A stretch of DNA of 64,000 nt from Vespula vulgaris (GCF_905475345.1 NC_066591.1:3007501-3071500); one strand, 5' to 3'; positions 1-14,153 are shown, counted from the first letter of the stretch. The notes: generated from the sequence alone by a model not told the origin. Made by a program: numbers and translations.

Positions 1-2657
1 CTTTATCGGAACTCAATCACGTGTATGTATTTTCTTTTTTTCTTTTTTTCATATAGACGTATAATAAATCAACATTTATTTTTCATTTCCAAAATACTAT
101 CCGATGTAATATTTCTAATTATATGATATCATTGAAATTAGTATTAAAAAACGTCCAAATTCGATGGTCATTATTTTCGAGCTTATCGACAAGGAAAAAA
201 AGAAAAAAGGAAAAATACAGTCATTAAGTCACCGTTCTATATTTAAAAGATTGTGCAGGAGAGTACTCGACCATGAAAGGTACCTTGTTAAAAGTAACCA
301 CCTTATTAGAGGCTCTTCGAAGTCACCTTTGGGAGGCTTTAAAAATTTTTAATCATTACTACCACCACATCGTTTTATAAGTGTATCAAAACTAACGTGG
401 ATAAAGGCACGATCGTAACTGCACCCACGACCTCGGTATATCCCGTTCGAATGAAAAACGGATCGCTGTTGATAAAGTTGGATTAATCGTCGTAATGGTT
501 AAGCTCGCCGTTACTATCCGTAGCTACTCGTTTCTGAGAGATTGGAATAATTAAAACTGCATCTTAAGAGTAGAAGTTCGTCGAAGATCGAGGCGATCGC
601 GTTGCGAAGGGTTGCCATGAATTTCAAAGGATTGAAATCTTTGAAATTAAAAAAGAAAGAGAAAGATAGAACATCCATCGGTCTGTTTTATCATAAAATT
701 AAAAAAAAAAGAAGAAGAAAGGAAAAAAAATATAAAGAACATCGCTCTGATCTTCGCGAGTCAGATATCGTAAATAAAAGTTCGAATTAATATTCCATTA
801 GAATGTTCTCGAGCATACCGCGAGATTTGAAATATTACAAAGGAGAGATAAAAAACTTATCTACGCTTGAGAAGTTGATAAATTAACGCCGGATGTAACG
901 CGGCGTCGTAGAAAGCATTTCAATCGAGAACGAAATGAAATATTCACCGTAGCTTCCGTACTCAGTGAAACGAAGAAGAATCCGATCTGTTGGCACCATC
1001 TGCTGTTATTTCCTTCGATCCTGTGTCTGTTTTAATGATGGTGCAAACATCGATAGCGAACGAGTTTTATTAATAATTACTGCAATTATTATTACGAGAT
1101 ACGTCCCATTAAAGACTTCGATATCAGAAATAGTTAGTATTTCATCGTAACAAGATTGGCTCGTCGAATATCGAACATAAAGAAAGAAAAATCGTGAATA
1201 TTTGGATTGCTTGAAGATTGATACGAATTTTCGAACAAATTAATAATCTTTCAAATTCGCTATAGTTATAGCACTCTTGTCAATGATGAAAGACGTTTTA
1301 GAAAAGAAAATCTTGTTCGATTATACGACGATTAGACTTTTTTACTTTATTTTTTATTTTTTTTTAAATTTTACTTTATTACTTTTATTTTATTTCTACT
1401 ATTTTTATTACTATTGAAAAGTATTATAATTAATCAAGCAAGAGTATTTTTTTCCGCGTTCGTCTCTCTTTCTTAGATAAACGAAGAGCACGTTTTCCAA
1501 TTAAACTAAATACCGTTTAAAAAACATTAGAATTCGTATTTCACCGATGAATCAGGAAAAGAGAAGAAAATAATGGGGAATACGTGAGATTCTTCGAGCG
1601 AGGGAGGGGGTGAAAAGAAGGAAAGGAAAAGTGAGATTAGAAGTGAAATCGTAGAGGAAATGCGAGAAATTTCTTGCACCCTTACGATCAAATCTTTCTG
1701 CTTTCGTACCTGTTGGGAAAGGAGTCCTTTGTTCCCTTTTAGTTTATACAGCTGAAAGTGGTTTTAATTTATACTGGTGTGGTCAGTTTGAGAGAGAAAG
1801 AGGAAAAAAGAGAAGAAAAAAAGATAAGAGAGAATGAGAATGAAAAAAGGAAAAGAAAAAGGAAGAAAGAAAGGCAAAAAAAACAAGAAAAAGAAAAAGA
1901 GGAGTTGAAAAGAGAAGAAAAAACACAGTGATGTTGTACGTGGGTCTTGGGTATTAAAAAGAATCAGCCTGAGGTTAGCTAGAAACGTAGCAGCATTTAC
2001 TAAAGGCGAGTAAGGCTTGCAAAAGTAAGGGATAGTTCGAGGTGGTACCACTTCGTAACCCACCGAATTTATCGTCAAGATCAACGGGTACACATCGACC
2101 GCAACGTGTGAGCCATTTTTACTCGACGTTCTTCTTCAGACGAGCTCTCAAGGAACTGGAAAAGAATGTCGGTATTAGCGAACGAACTGGAACTATACTT
2201 TGAGATTCGATCTTATGTCATTTTTCTTTGTGCTGTTATAACGAATGGCATTGGTTCGGAACGTTCGATTGATCTATTTACATGACATACGTATATCTTT
2301 CATCTAATATATCTTCCTTTTTTTCCCCTTTTTTTTCTTTTGTAGAAACATATAAATATGTAGTTGGAAAGTGTATTTTCTCAAACGTGTTAGTATTTTT
2401 TATTTAAATGTTTTACAGTTTATATATATATATGTATGGTTTAACTCTCTTCACATTCTATGTAACACAACTTCTCGATTATCTTTCCTTCCCTCTTACA
2501 TAGCTTAGTTCCTCATTATTCGAGATCGAAATCCTTTCAAAAGTATCCTCTTAAATTTATCGTTCGGAAATGCAACGCGAAATAACGTGATGGGGTGATA
2601 AAAGCGGTCTCCTCGATAGAATTTCCTCGCCTTATTCTTTTTTTGCTTCATCGTTAT

Positions 2658-2660
<3 letters not shown>

Positions 2661-2707
<47 letters not shown>
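2661..2707. repeat. (CT)n microsatellite
   Basis: Uninterrupted CT dinucleotides over about 47 bases. Confidence 0.97.
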
Positions 2708-2710
<3 letters not shown>

Positions 2711-3918
2711 CTTTTTCTCTATTCTTACTTTAGTGTTCTCACGGTATTTATCTCCAGGAAAGGTCATTTAGTTAACCGAAAGACGGGTGAGTATTTTTAT
2801 CGTAGAATGTAATATATTTTTATTATGTGCGTTCTATCCTATATGAATGATAAATAATTGATGAATATCGATTTTTTAATAATACAAAAGTTCAATCAGT
2901 TTCTCTCTCTAGAAAGATTTCGTTCTAGATTTGAAGTAGAAATCGATTACATATTTATGGTGATTTGTAAATTCCTTAGTCTCGTGGGAGAGAACGAGTG
3001 ACTTGGGAATTCAGCTGAAAGGAATAAGAAAGATATCGTATTGCTTGGAATACGATGTATACATATATACATATAAGAAAATATTTTAGAATTTTTACAT
3101 TGTTGAAGGGAAGAGAAAGAGAAAAAGTTAGAAAGAAAAAAGTACACAGGCAATGCATTTCACGCTGGAGGACAGTAGCGATTAAGAGATAGCGAGATTT
3201 CTCGATATATCTGCATAATCCAGGAGGCAAGTTAGCCACCGATATTTTTGCGTAGGACATTTTGTTCAACGACGGAATATTTTTACGTGACAGTAGCGAC
3301 TACGTGCTCGTGCATAGCTTCGTTATTCAGGAAAATAAAAGCTATGAAATATGAAGAGAAAGAGAAAGAGAGAGGGAGAGAAAGAGAGAGGAACATTTTA
3401 TTCGCTAAAATGTTCGCATCCATTTCGCTCTTTCTCTCTCACAGTAAAAAAAAAATAAAAAATAAAAAAAAAAGAAAATAAAAATAAAGAACAAAAAAAA
3501 CATGCAAAAGGAATTATTTATGGTCGTCCATAGGATTTGTTTATTTTTATACAATATATTTATACTTGTAAACTTTCGACAAGATATATCGTTCGTAAAG
3601 AAACTTCAAGAACCTCTCGAGGTTTTTTTCGAAGGGATCTTTTGAATCATTGTTTCCGGGAAAATGTCAAATCGAAAGGTTACTTCCAAATCGTTAACTT
3701 TCGACATTCTATAAAATTTCTTCATTCGGAAGATCCTTTCTTTCTCTTTCTTTTCCGTTGCTCGCATTCTTCGAACGATCGAAGTTTGATTTGATGTATA
3801 ATATCTAAATGCATACGTAGGTTCAAGGTCATTTACTTTTTTCACACATGTAAGCAGAAGAAAGGAAGAGTAAGAATAGATGAGAGCTAACTCGTGTCGG
3901 TAACTCGGATAGAAAGAG

Positions 3919-3919
<1 letters not shown>

Positions 3920-3965
<46 letters not shown>
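3920..3965. repeat. (AT)n microsatellite
   Basis: Uninterrupted AT dinucleotides over about 45 bases. Confidence 0.97.
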
Positions 3966-3967
<2 letters not shown>

Positions 3968-6900
3968 TTCGTGTCAACAGAAACCCAAGAAGTTCTTGCT
4001 CCTAAGCGCATTAATGTAAATTAGTTGGAAGATTGCGATGTCCTTCTAGCCAGTCGAAGATCTATAGGATGCTACGTAATCCACAGGTAGAATCATTCGA
4101 AGGAGGGCCTATGAGAAATTCGAAAATGGCCTGTACTTGATGCTAATTCGAATCATTTTAGCAGAATACCTAGTTAATTCGTTTTATCGTTCCTCTACAG
4201 TCCAACGTTGATTTCGTTAGCGTTTCGATCGCGTCTTTGGGCTCCATCAAGTACCTACCTACCACGAAACGCAATAATTGTAGATTCAGCTTACCTATAG
4301 AAACGCCTAGCTCGAGCGTATGCGAGCTAACCGCAAATGCTCGATTCGCATCTACGAAATTACGGAACCTGTTCTCTGTCTTTCAGGGCAAATATAGGCG
4401 AATCCGATTCCTGGTTGGATATACACGACCTCGTATACCGAAAATTCGTCGGTAACGGACCGCGACGAGGTCGCTCGTCGAGAACATGAGAAATTATATA
4501 TCCGATTAAAAATTAGATCGAGTATTTAGAACGTAAATATTAGCGTTGAATTTATTTACCTCTTACCTTATTCAGATTTTCATCGGATCGAACTTGTGTT
4601 ATTCGTTCAAAGATTGATATTTGCGAACTAGTATAATATTAAAATGATCTTCTAATTTTAGTAATTTTTTATTTCATTGTATGAAACATAATGTTAATAT
4701 TTACGTTCGATCAGTATTCTTTCAATCCTCCCTTCATTTCAACGAGTCATCTATATTTATTAAATCAGCGTTTAACTTTATTCGAAGTTAATGTGATTGT
4801 AGTATTTTTTCTCTTCCTTCTTTTTTTTTTTGATACACTCATTCTTACTTTTACTACTTTTTTAACAATAATATTCGTTCAACGATTTACGTCTTATTCG
4901 AATTAACCATTTTGATTATTTTTCCATCGAACAATGTTCACGTGAAATTGTAGTTGCAACTGAGAAATGTATCGTAGGAAAACATTGAGGTTCATGACGA
5001 GTACGAAATTAGCTTTCAAGGTAGTAACCGGCTTTTGAGCGTCGATCCTTTGTAAACGAGTCGAGTTTCTAATCGTGATCAACGACTATTTCACTTCCAT
5101 CACTAGCACGCTTTCTCGAGATTAACGAGACGTTGCGCGAGAAGAAAAACGACTTTATCCTCCATGGCGTGTGAATAAACGTGCGCTTTAAGAAACTTAT
5201 CTACAATGATTCGAAACTTTTTAAATAACATGTAATTAAAGTCACGTTAAGTAAAAGACACCTAACGCAATATTCCCACGCTGTTGAGTGCCATTTGAAC
5301 GCTTATCGTTTACTTGAAAATTTTAACAAGAATCTTCTTAATGTTTGCATTCAAAACTTGTACCATTTGAATAAGAATGTTTGCTCGCTATTAAACTGCC
5401 TAAATAGTGAATTACTTAATAATAAGGGAATAAATTAATAACACATTTCTTCCAATTCTCTTGCGAATAATTTGCTCGCAGATCCGAGCGTAAGTTAACG
5501 CTCTAATGCGTTCAAAATTAATGACTAATTATGAAATTAACGTGGCCATTAGTCATGTTATATCATGGAAGTTAGTAACTGGTTCTATCGTTTATAACTG
5601 TTTCATACCAAAGTTGAGTTGTAGTAAGCGTATATATCATGCGAATAAGTACAATATAATTATATAAGTATCAATCGATTGAAAATGTTTCCTTTCCATT
5701 ATAGAATCGTCGCAAATTTTGAAAGCTGCTTCTTGGAATTCAGCGAAAGATTTTAATGGGTTTAATCAAATTACAATGCGTAAACGAGCTGGGGAACCAA
5801 TTGCTATTAAACCAAATGGAGATTACGCGAATCCGTTAATGTAATCGAGGAACGAGCGAAATAATAAAGCCGCGGTAGAAGGAATTCGCTGGAATATGCA
5901 AATCACATCAAATGGATCATGCGTACGTAACATGGAAGATACCTATACAAGGACTAAGTACCATTACCATTGGCTTAACGAAACGAAACGAACTTCTTCC
6001 TTATTGTAATCGCATATCCATGATGTTTCATTAATTCTCTTTTTTAATTTTCTTTTCGACTCTTGTTAATTAACTTCTAAGATTTATACATATATGTATA
6101 AAAATATTATCAACGATCAAAATATCAAACTTCGACTTTCTGATCATAAAATTAATAATTTTTCTTTAAAATCACGATCAAAGTTTGCATGTGATTTAAT
6201 GATGTACTTCCTTTCCATTAAATATCTTTCTTTTTAGAATTTCGTTTAAACGATAGAAAAATTTCGTCTTGCTTTGAAAGACTCTATTCTTTTTTATTTT
6301 TATTTTTCTTTTTTTTTTGAATGATATAATTTTACAATAGAGGTATTATCAGGCTGGCTTTATTTCTTATCGAAAATGCAGGAAGCATCACAGGATAAAA
6401 TCGTATCAATTGTTTCATCGTTCTGTTTCTCGAACACTCGGTTGCACACAAAGTTCTCTCTCTCTCCTCCTCTTTTCCTCTTCCCCTCTCTCTCTCTCTC
6501 TCTTTTTTCATTCTTCCCTCTCTCCCTCTTTCTCTTTCTCTTATAAACGCATGCATATGAGCAACGAACGATGAAAAAATATATTGCAAGTTACTTTTGT
6601 TTTTTCATATATTTTTTTACTTTCATTTTTTCATATATTTTTAAACCAGACGGCTGGTCTGCGCGGAAATCTCACATTCGATTTCAAACGGTGCTCCCAG
6701 CATTCTCTTGCGAACTTTTAACGAAATACGAAAGTGTACGTAAGGCAGTTGGATAGAACGAGGATTGTAAAATAAATGACAGGACCATCATGTTCGTTCT
6801 CGCGTATACTGAATGCCAATGAAAAGATACGTACGTTCTTTTATTGGAATACGTAAAAGAAAATATAATTTTATTTACGGTACTGTGTAATATTTACCGC

Positions 6901-7905
6901 GACAATATTCACGTTAACGTCGTTAGTCCCTTCAGCTGAATTATCGAAATTTTCCGGATGGTAGAAATTCAGAGACAAGGCATTTGTAAAATTGAATGAA
7001 TCGAGTGTAATGATTCGTTATTGTGGTTGATTTTACTTCGAACCTTTTCTTTTTTTTGATTTATTTATTTAGTTATTTATCCTTTTTTTTCTTTTTCCAT
7101 CGAATTCACAAACGAACGTCGTAATTAGTAGGAACGAGAATTTTAATTTAACGAGTTAATTTTAATTAGGCTCACCTGCGAGCGACATTTTATTTTTATT
7201 CAAAAACGAAAGAAGATAACTCGGATAGTTCATGAATTCGTTAACAAAACTTTATTATGATCGATCGTAGTATTAATTCAATTGAATAATTTTGTCATCA
7301 AGATTCAGATATCGAAAAGGATATATCGAAGAAGAGATATAGATAACAGTTGGTATTCGATATGGTTTACATTAATGGCGAGGATTGATTACGAGGTGCG
7401 AAAGATGGCGGAGATGAGGTGAATTCCGTATCCCTTTCATAGCGATACATCATATCCACATTCTGGATGGTCTGAGTAGATATAATCAATCCGCATTACC
7501 GCACAGATTCGCTTTAATAATGTCTCACGGTCGATTCGATGAGACCTTTCCGTATATATCGTTTGTTCAGAGCATTCGATCATCTATGTATTATCGAGAC
7601 ATCGAATTATTCGATAATTTCGAAATACGAATGAAATTTCGATGCAATACCTTAACTATTAAAAAGTGAATCGAAGTTTCCATAAGTTTATAATCGTTAT
7701 CGTCAATCAATTTCAAATATTTATTAATCATTAATCAGAACAAAATTTCTTATTTCGTACTGATATATCATCTTGCTTTATATTAAATGTCACATTGTTA
7801 ACAAGAGTCAAATCACTTTGGTTGTACAAATGATGACCTATCCTAACAATAAACACGCAAGTCGGATAAGCTGTGTTTGTCGTTGATATCAAGTAGTACG
7901 AGTCG

Positions 7906-8205
7906 ATGATACTGCCGGGCAATGCTATTGACGGTCATCTACAGGGAACTAACATCGCGTCGATCGTTCCTAATCGTGTATGCCTGCGATGGATGAATCG
8001 AATGGACGTGGCTTACGGCATCCGTTCCAGGGGTATCGTCTACAAGCGAGCACAGGATAAGACGGATCGCCGATTGTGTAAAGCATTATTCGACAGGGCA
8101 CGCAGAATCAATTATCGCTACGATCGTTCGTTATTCAAGACGTACGAGCATGCCGTTGATTTTCACAGTGTATTGGTATCGTACGTGTGCCAAGGTAAAT
8201 GGTAA
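7906..8205 (+). CDS. Coding-like open frame of unknown function
   Basis: This 99-codon frame is markedly richer in G+C than its surroundings and has no low-complexity tract, unlike nearly every other open frame in the flanks. Codon choice looks mixed and gene-like. The translation is basic with several Arg/Tyr motifs (DRRLCKALFDRARRINYRYD); I see no signal peptide, membrane segment or known domain. It is preceded by an in-frame TAG with AAGTAG, which could be an acceptor, and ends near CAAGGTAAAT, a donor-like site at about 8194. It could therefore be an internal exon, a small gene, or a conserved noncoding element that happens to be open. I do not recognise the product. Confidence 0.25.
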   Translation: MILPGNAIDGHLQGTNIASIVPNRVCLRWMNRMDVAYGIRSRGIVYKRAQDKTDRRLCKALFDRARRINYRYDRSLFKTYEHAVDFHSVLVSYVCQGKW

Positions 8206-9019
8206 TCGTATCGATCTTTGATTTGTCTTTGAGCCAAGACAAACGTGCGAGAAACCTATAGTTAATCCGTTAACCTTGCAAATTTTCGATCGATGAAAAA
8301 TTTATATCGATTTCAAACAAAATAATATGAATTAGGATAAAAAACGTTGAATGAAATCGTTCAATCGTGAAATGAAAAATTCATAGGTATATTGTTTTAT
8401 CCTCATGACGAGTTAATTTTTATTATTTTAACGAGAAAATCAAAAACACGTATATACGTATATATGTATATATACATATGTGTGTGTGTGTGTATACGTA
8501 TACATGTAAGTATACACTAAAATTAGATATGCTTTATACGCTTAGTAAGCAAGCTTATAAGTTTCATATTCTCTTAAAACATATGTCGACTAACTAAAGT
8601 ATTTCGATACGTCAGGTTGTAGGAAAAGGAGTACACATTATCAATTATTAAACGTTCAAAGCTCAGCTTGTACGCAAGTTGAAGCATTAGCTAACTATAC
8701 CTACTCAACAATGAGTCCTACGTTTCAATCTTCATACTTGATGAGTCAGGAGAAATCATTCTCCTTGTTAACGTCGTCTCACGTTTCGTGGATTTATTGA
8801 ATACGATTGCTACTTCGATATCGGATAATAGGTCGATAGATCGAAAATTACATTTATGACGTTATTTAAAAGAGAATTTCAATCGTATCGTTCGGTGGAT
8901 AAGTACATATATACTTACTGTTAGATCATTTCGATCCTTGATGTTTATCGACATATCCATGCATGAAATTTTTCAGAGGCCTTTGAAAACTATTCTTAAA
9001 GAATTTGATCGAAAAAAGA

Positions 9020-9020
9020 A

Positions 9021-9057
<37 letters not shown>
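9020..9057. repeat. (GA)n microsatellite
   Basis: GA dinucleotides with one interruption near the left end. Confidence 0.95.
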
Positions 9058-9060
<3 letters not shown>

Positions 9061-9160
9061 AAAGTAGAGTAAGAAAGAAAACGGAGGGAGAAAAAAGAAA
9101 AGAAAAAGAGATACATTCTCAGGTCGGCAACCTCGAGTTGGCGTAGTTTTGCGAGGGGCG

Positions 9161-9225
9161 TTGGAGCTTTGTTAAAGGGACAATTAGCATTATGCATATT
9201 GCAAGCAGGTGCGGCAGCAGCTTAG
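9161..9225. promoter_or_regulatory. Candidate enhancer with SOX, POU and E-box-like sites
   Basis: In about 50 bases lie CTTTGTT (9167, SOX/TCF-like), ATTAGCAT (9183, octamer-like on the minus strand), ATGCATAT (9192, POU-like) and CAGGTG (9206, E-box). The patch is non-repetitive and GC-richer than the adjoining GA tract. No gene nearby can be assigned as target. The call rests on motif clustering only. Confidence 0.3.
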
Positions 9226-11739
9226 CACGATAGTACTACTACCGTCGACGTTAGGAAAACGTCGAAAAGTCTCTTGTCAGTCGGTTGCTCCTGCATAGAG
9301 TGTGGTTACAATTTATATTCCTTCGTGGCCGTTTAAGCCATCCGATTCTCCATTCTCATTCTAAGTTCTTCTGGCTTCTGAATTCGTTCGAAGAAATGAA
9401 TCGAAGGAAAACCGAATCGAGAACGAGGATAATTCGATTGATTGTAATGGATGTAATTTTCAGGTTCGTTTTTTTCTTTGTGCCAACCAAAGTCAGTCCG
9501 ATTATTCCCTCATTCTTCTTTGTCATCCTACCTTCCTATCATTCCGTTAATTCATCGATCGATTTCATATTATATTTTATAAGTGATCCATTTCGTAATT
9601 TGAAAATGATTAACTATGGGAAATCCAATCTAATTTAATCTTCAAAGATTGTATTTTATAGTATCTTCAAATCTGTAAAGCTTATCGTTAATACAATGAA
9701 ACACCATTTTCCTTTCTCTCAATTTTTCTCTCTCTTTCTCTCTCCCTCTTATTCCCTCTAATTTTGAATTTTTAAGTGGACTCTCGAAAAGCTTCTATCG
9801 TCGAAGTTTTCACCAGCTAGCTTTGTGATAGTAACGATGTTGTTACGAGCGGCACGATTTCAGTTGAGCACCATGTACAAATTGACACCGAATCATTGGT
9901 CCGTATTTAACGCCCACCCGTCGTCATATCCGTCCGATTCGCGTTTATAATTCTGATAATTCGTACTTTAATAGTAGCTACGAGTATGGAACACTCTGCG
10001 ATATCAACTTGTTCTCGTTCATTTTGATATTCGTTTTCACGCTTGACGAAATAAAGCACATCGGAGATGCGTGTTTTCAAAAGATACAATGAGATTATAG
10101 CTCGTTGAAAGTTGACCGACGCGTAATGAAACATCGCGATTTCGTGAATTACAATAAGTTGTTTAATTAATTGATTCAGTTTTTCACGAGTGTCTCCATT
10201 ATTTACACATATATGTATATCACCGTCGATTAAATTTTCATTTACACATACTTATATCATGTATATCCTATGTACATATATTATTTAAGATAATGACTAT
10301 GTATAAGGCAAATATTTTTAACGAAGCTCAGTAACGAGATTAGAAATCTCTCGTTATACCCACATCGTTAATTATAATTATAACGTTTTCTTTCTTTTTC
10401 CTTTTAAAATTCCCTCTATCTCTTTCATTTAGGTATCTAGATAATTTGTTAACTATGACAGGTCGTCTATGTATGATTTTATTTATTCGTATCTTTATAC
10501 TTTCCTTCCGATATATTATAACCGATGTCAACTAGCAATGGTAGAGGTCGACGTATCACACTTACAAATTAAGCGCGTTCTCATTAGTCGCGTCCTAGCA
10601 GCCACAAGCAATGTATATCACGAGCGACGATGAAAAGGCGAATAATTTTACAAACGCTTTCAAAAACACTCGTCGAGTGTAAATCCGAAAGATTCGAGAG
10701 TGTTGAGGGGGCAACGGTGCCATTCAGTACGCATTTAAATCCAAACGGGAGAACTACGAGAGGAACGACAACGAGGAAAACAACGACGACGACTATGAAT
10801 AATAAAGCGACAAGTTACAACGCCAAGTACTTGCTTTTGTTTCGACGGTCACCCTAATCGTCAACATTATGTAACATTTTCCAAAAGTATGTACTACCGC
10901 TCACGCACGCTATAGAAAATAGAGGAACAAAGAAAAAAATAAAAGAAAAGTAAAGTGAAATAGGAAAAAGCGCTTAACTTTTATTCATACTAGCAGGATT
11001 ACGTTTATTTCGGGGCCGACGTTAATGTATTCGTGTTAACGTTTTAAATTCTACCTTCTTTTTCGCACGAAACACGATATTGCACACGAAAAACATACTC
11101 GAAAACGTTCGCGATACTTCTAAGTCATAATTATCGCGTGTTTAAGGTATCTGCCGAATATGCGCGCGTGAATTCACATTTTTTCAGTGACGTTCAGGAA
11201 ACTAATTAGCTACCGCATAACGACGCGTAAAAACGGAACAAAAAGGAAGTCTTGTAATTAGGCAACCTTCCTCGGCCCCGTTAAGCCTTCTCTCTCCCAC
11301 TCTCTCTCTCTCTCTGTCTCTCTCCCTCTCTCTTTCTCTTTCTATCGATCCTTAAAAATATATACACGTCTTATGTACTTCAATCAAATGAATAGACATT
11401 CGTCCTTCGTACGGCGAATTTCGATCAGACACTCCTTTTTTTTATTCTCTTTCAAAAGATCGACCTTTAAATTATGATTTTTAAAACAAACGGACGATTT
11501 TTAAAAAATGTCGAAACATTTTCTTTTCTCTTTACGTACAAATGAATGTTTATCCTCCGTGTAAAAAGAAAAAAGAAAAAAAAGGAAAAGAGGAAGAAAG
11601 AAAAAAAAGAAAAAGGAAAAAAAAAGAGAGAAAAAAGATAGTTATTTCCCATGTGAACTTACCGTGAAATGGTAACGTCCAACGATCTTCCCAAATTGAA
11701 GAGCGATGAAAATCGTACGATCGATTTCGAATTTAATCA

Positions 11740-11890
11740 CGAACTCCGGAAATCGCGTTTCGCGGAGCACAGACGGCCGCGGACTGGCTGGATCGCTGAG
11801 TTTGAAAGCTTGCGACCTATGGGGCGACATCTAGCTTCACCACGTGTTCGAGGTGCTCGTGCTATCTTAAGCGCCCCTGCGCGGTCCACC
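11740..11890. promoter_or_regulatory. CpG-rich patch with two CTCF-like motifs
   Basis: GGGGCGACATCTAG (11821-11834) and, on the minus strand, GCGCAGGGGCGCTTA (about 11868-11882) resemble the CTCF core (CAGRKGGCGC), each with one or two departures. They are 40-50 bases apart in a GC-rich island within AT-rich DNA. A CACGTG E-box lies between them. Confidence 0.28.
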
Positions 11891-12223
11891 CTCAAAATCT
11901 AACGCAATCCTTCTCTCTTTTTCTCTCTTTCTCTTTTTATCCGTCTCTCCTTCTCTCTCCCTCTTTCTCTTTGACGACAGCTAGCAACGATTTTACGTGT
12001 AACTCGACAGTATTACGATGCACCTCGAAAAGCTTGACGAAAGTTCTCGAATACTTTTAATCTCTCGATTCTCATCCTCCCATTTTTTGTTCTAATCAGT
12101 TTTTAATACTTTTAAAAAGTTTATTCGATTCGTTCGTTCGAGCGAATCCAAAGAATATCATTTGAAATGTAAGTCGTTACACTTGTTCTTTTGATTGCGA
12201 ATTATATTCGAACGAAGAAGTAG

Positions 12224-12262
12224 AACAGAGAGAGGGATAGAGAGAGAGAGAGAGAGAGAGAA
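12224..12262. repeat. (GA)n microsatellite
   Basis: GA dinucleotides interrupted once by GGATAG. Confidence 0.92.
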
Positions 12263-13079
12263 GTTGATTACTACCAGAACTGCAATCTTGTAAGAGGAAA
12301 TTCAAGAAGAAGCATTTAACAATAGCTATGCACCTATATAAAATCTAAAGAAAACATATAAGATTAAATATCACAAGTAATTAATGAGAAATGGAAATAA
12401 TTACAGAGAGTGTCTTAAATTAATTAAAATAAATCTTACTTAGAGAAAAAAGAGGAGGAAATAAATAAGTAAAGAAAAGAAAAGAAAGAAATCAAAAGGC
12501 AATGATAACGATTTGAGAAATAACGAGAAATAAAGTAGAAAATTAACACCTAAAGAAATAATAACTTCTTTAAGCTTCTCATTATCTTAAATGCTTAATT
12601 TACAAAGGAAATAGAAAATAGGAAGAAATGTAAAAGATAGAGACGCGATTTGAGGAATCTTTCTATAGGGTTAATGTAATCAAGGAATAGGGATTACCTT
12701 TGAAATCGAGGTGCAAGACATCTTCTATTTTATTCCTTAGCATCCCCCATCCTTTTACCAACAGTCACTGTTTGCGTTCGACTCGCGAGAAACGAGCTTT
12801 TATTATCCAACGAGCGATGCTTTTCTTTGTGAAGAACGAAAACGGAATGACTTCGGAACCGGCACAAGATCGTAAATTTCCGGATCGCGACACGCGCGCG
12901 ACCTTCCAATTACGAGCGATGGATTAATCTTAGGATCGGAATCGTCGTTTGACGTTTTAAAGGGCATCTACCCCTTTAAACGAGAAGAGAGAAAGAGAGA
13001 GAGAGAAAGAGAGAGTTAGAGAGAAAGGATCGAGTTGCAGTATCCCTCTTGCAATTGCGATCACCATCGTTTCATTTCA

Positions 13080-13115
<36 letters not shown>

Positions 13116-13120
13116 CCTCT
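13080..13120. repeat. (CT)n microsatellite
   Basis: CT dinucleotides with a single CG interruption. A GA tract lies just upstream (12985-13025), so the two could pair as a purine/pyrimidine inverted repeat. Confidence 0.93.
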
Positions 13121-14104
13121 CTATTTTTCTCTTTCTCTTTCATCTCTGTTCTATCGGCCAACTTCGTGGACGAATAATGGTATCCCGGATGTGTCGGTTT
13201 TATTCTTTCTACGATGTGTTATACCACCGCCTTCGAAAACTTGCCATCCGCTGACGCTTTTAACGGACGGACGAGCAACGATAAATATCGCTCGAAACAA
13301 GAGATAACGAATTTCTGCTCTTGGGATAAAAACGTTTTTTATCCACTGCATGTTGAAAAGCATCGTAAATGTATATAAAAGGGGTGAACGAAGATACACG
13401 TATACATTTAATTTATTTTTTCTCAATCGTTGCTATTTCTTTCTTTTTCTTCCTTTTTTCTTTTCTTTTTTCTTTTTTTAATTGTCTTTTTATTTTTTCA
13501 TTAGCCGATAAAATACTTAATTTAATAGAAAAATTTTTTATACATCTCGTAGATAATCCTATCTAATAACAATTCGAGTTCTTCGTTTTTTTGTGTCATG
13601 TTAATACGGTTATTCATCTAAATATTATACAAAATTTTATTTATATGCTCGCATCTGAAAACGATCTCGTTAGCAATTCGTAATTCTTTCGATTTTTAAT
13701 ATAATCCGATGCAAACAAAATTTAATTAACATACCTGTTAACTTTTTCTTCGTTGTAGCAGTTTTTATTATTATCATTCAGATGAATATATGTATATATG
13801 GTTGCATGTAAAAATTTCATGTCATCGGTTTAACCAAATTCGTAGAACGCTGTAGGTACGAAGTTACGAAGGATCGTGTTTCTCTAAAAGCAAAATTAAC
13901 GTAACAAGAGGGAAAAGAGAAGTAATATTATTTAATGTAATGTTGTGAAAAGTTAATTTTTTCCTTTTTGTGTACGACCAATTTGAAAAGCAATGCTCTA
14001 ATTAAGTAAATATGGTCAGACGAAAATGAAGGGGTTACGAATTTTGTTCATGGGAATAATCGAGCGATAGGTACATTCTTCATAGTTTATAAATTTATCG
14101 CGAC

Positions 14105-14108
<4 letters not shown>

Positions 14109-14152
<44 letters not shown>
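14109..14152. repeat. (GA)n microsatellite
   Basis: Uninterrupted GA dinucleotides over about 44 bases. Confidence 0.97.

Positions 14153-14153
<1 letters not shown>

Larger units (their letters stand above)
1..7905. other. Noncoding, AT-rich; no gene seen
   Basis: This stretch holds A- and T-rich tracts, two microsatellites and short open frames that are either low complexity or have no gene-like composition. The frame at 4237-4455 includes GTCTTTCAG at about 4379-4387, which looks like an acceptor, but nothing else supports an exon. I see no RNA gene. Confidence 0.7.

Noticed and set aside
4237..4455. 72-codon frame with an acceptor-like CTGTCTTTCAG inside
   Set aside because: An acceptor inside an otherwise open frame without donor, homology or matching neighbour exons is not enough.
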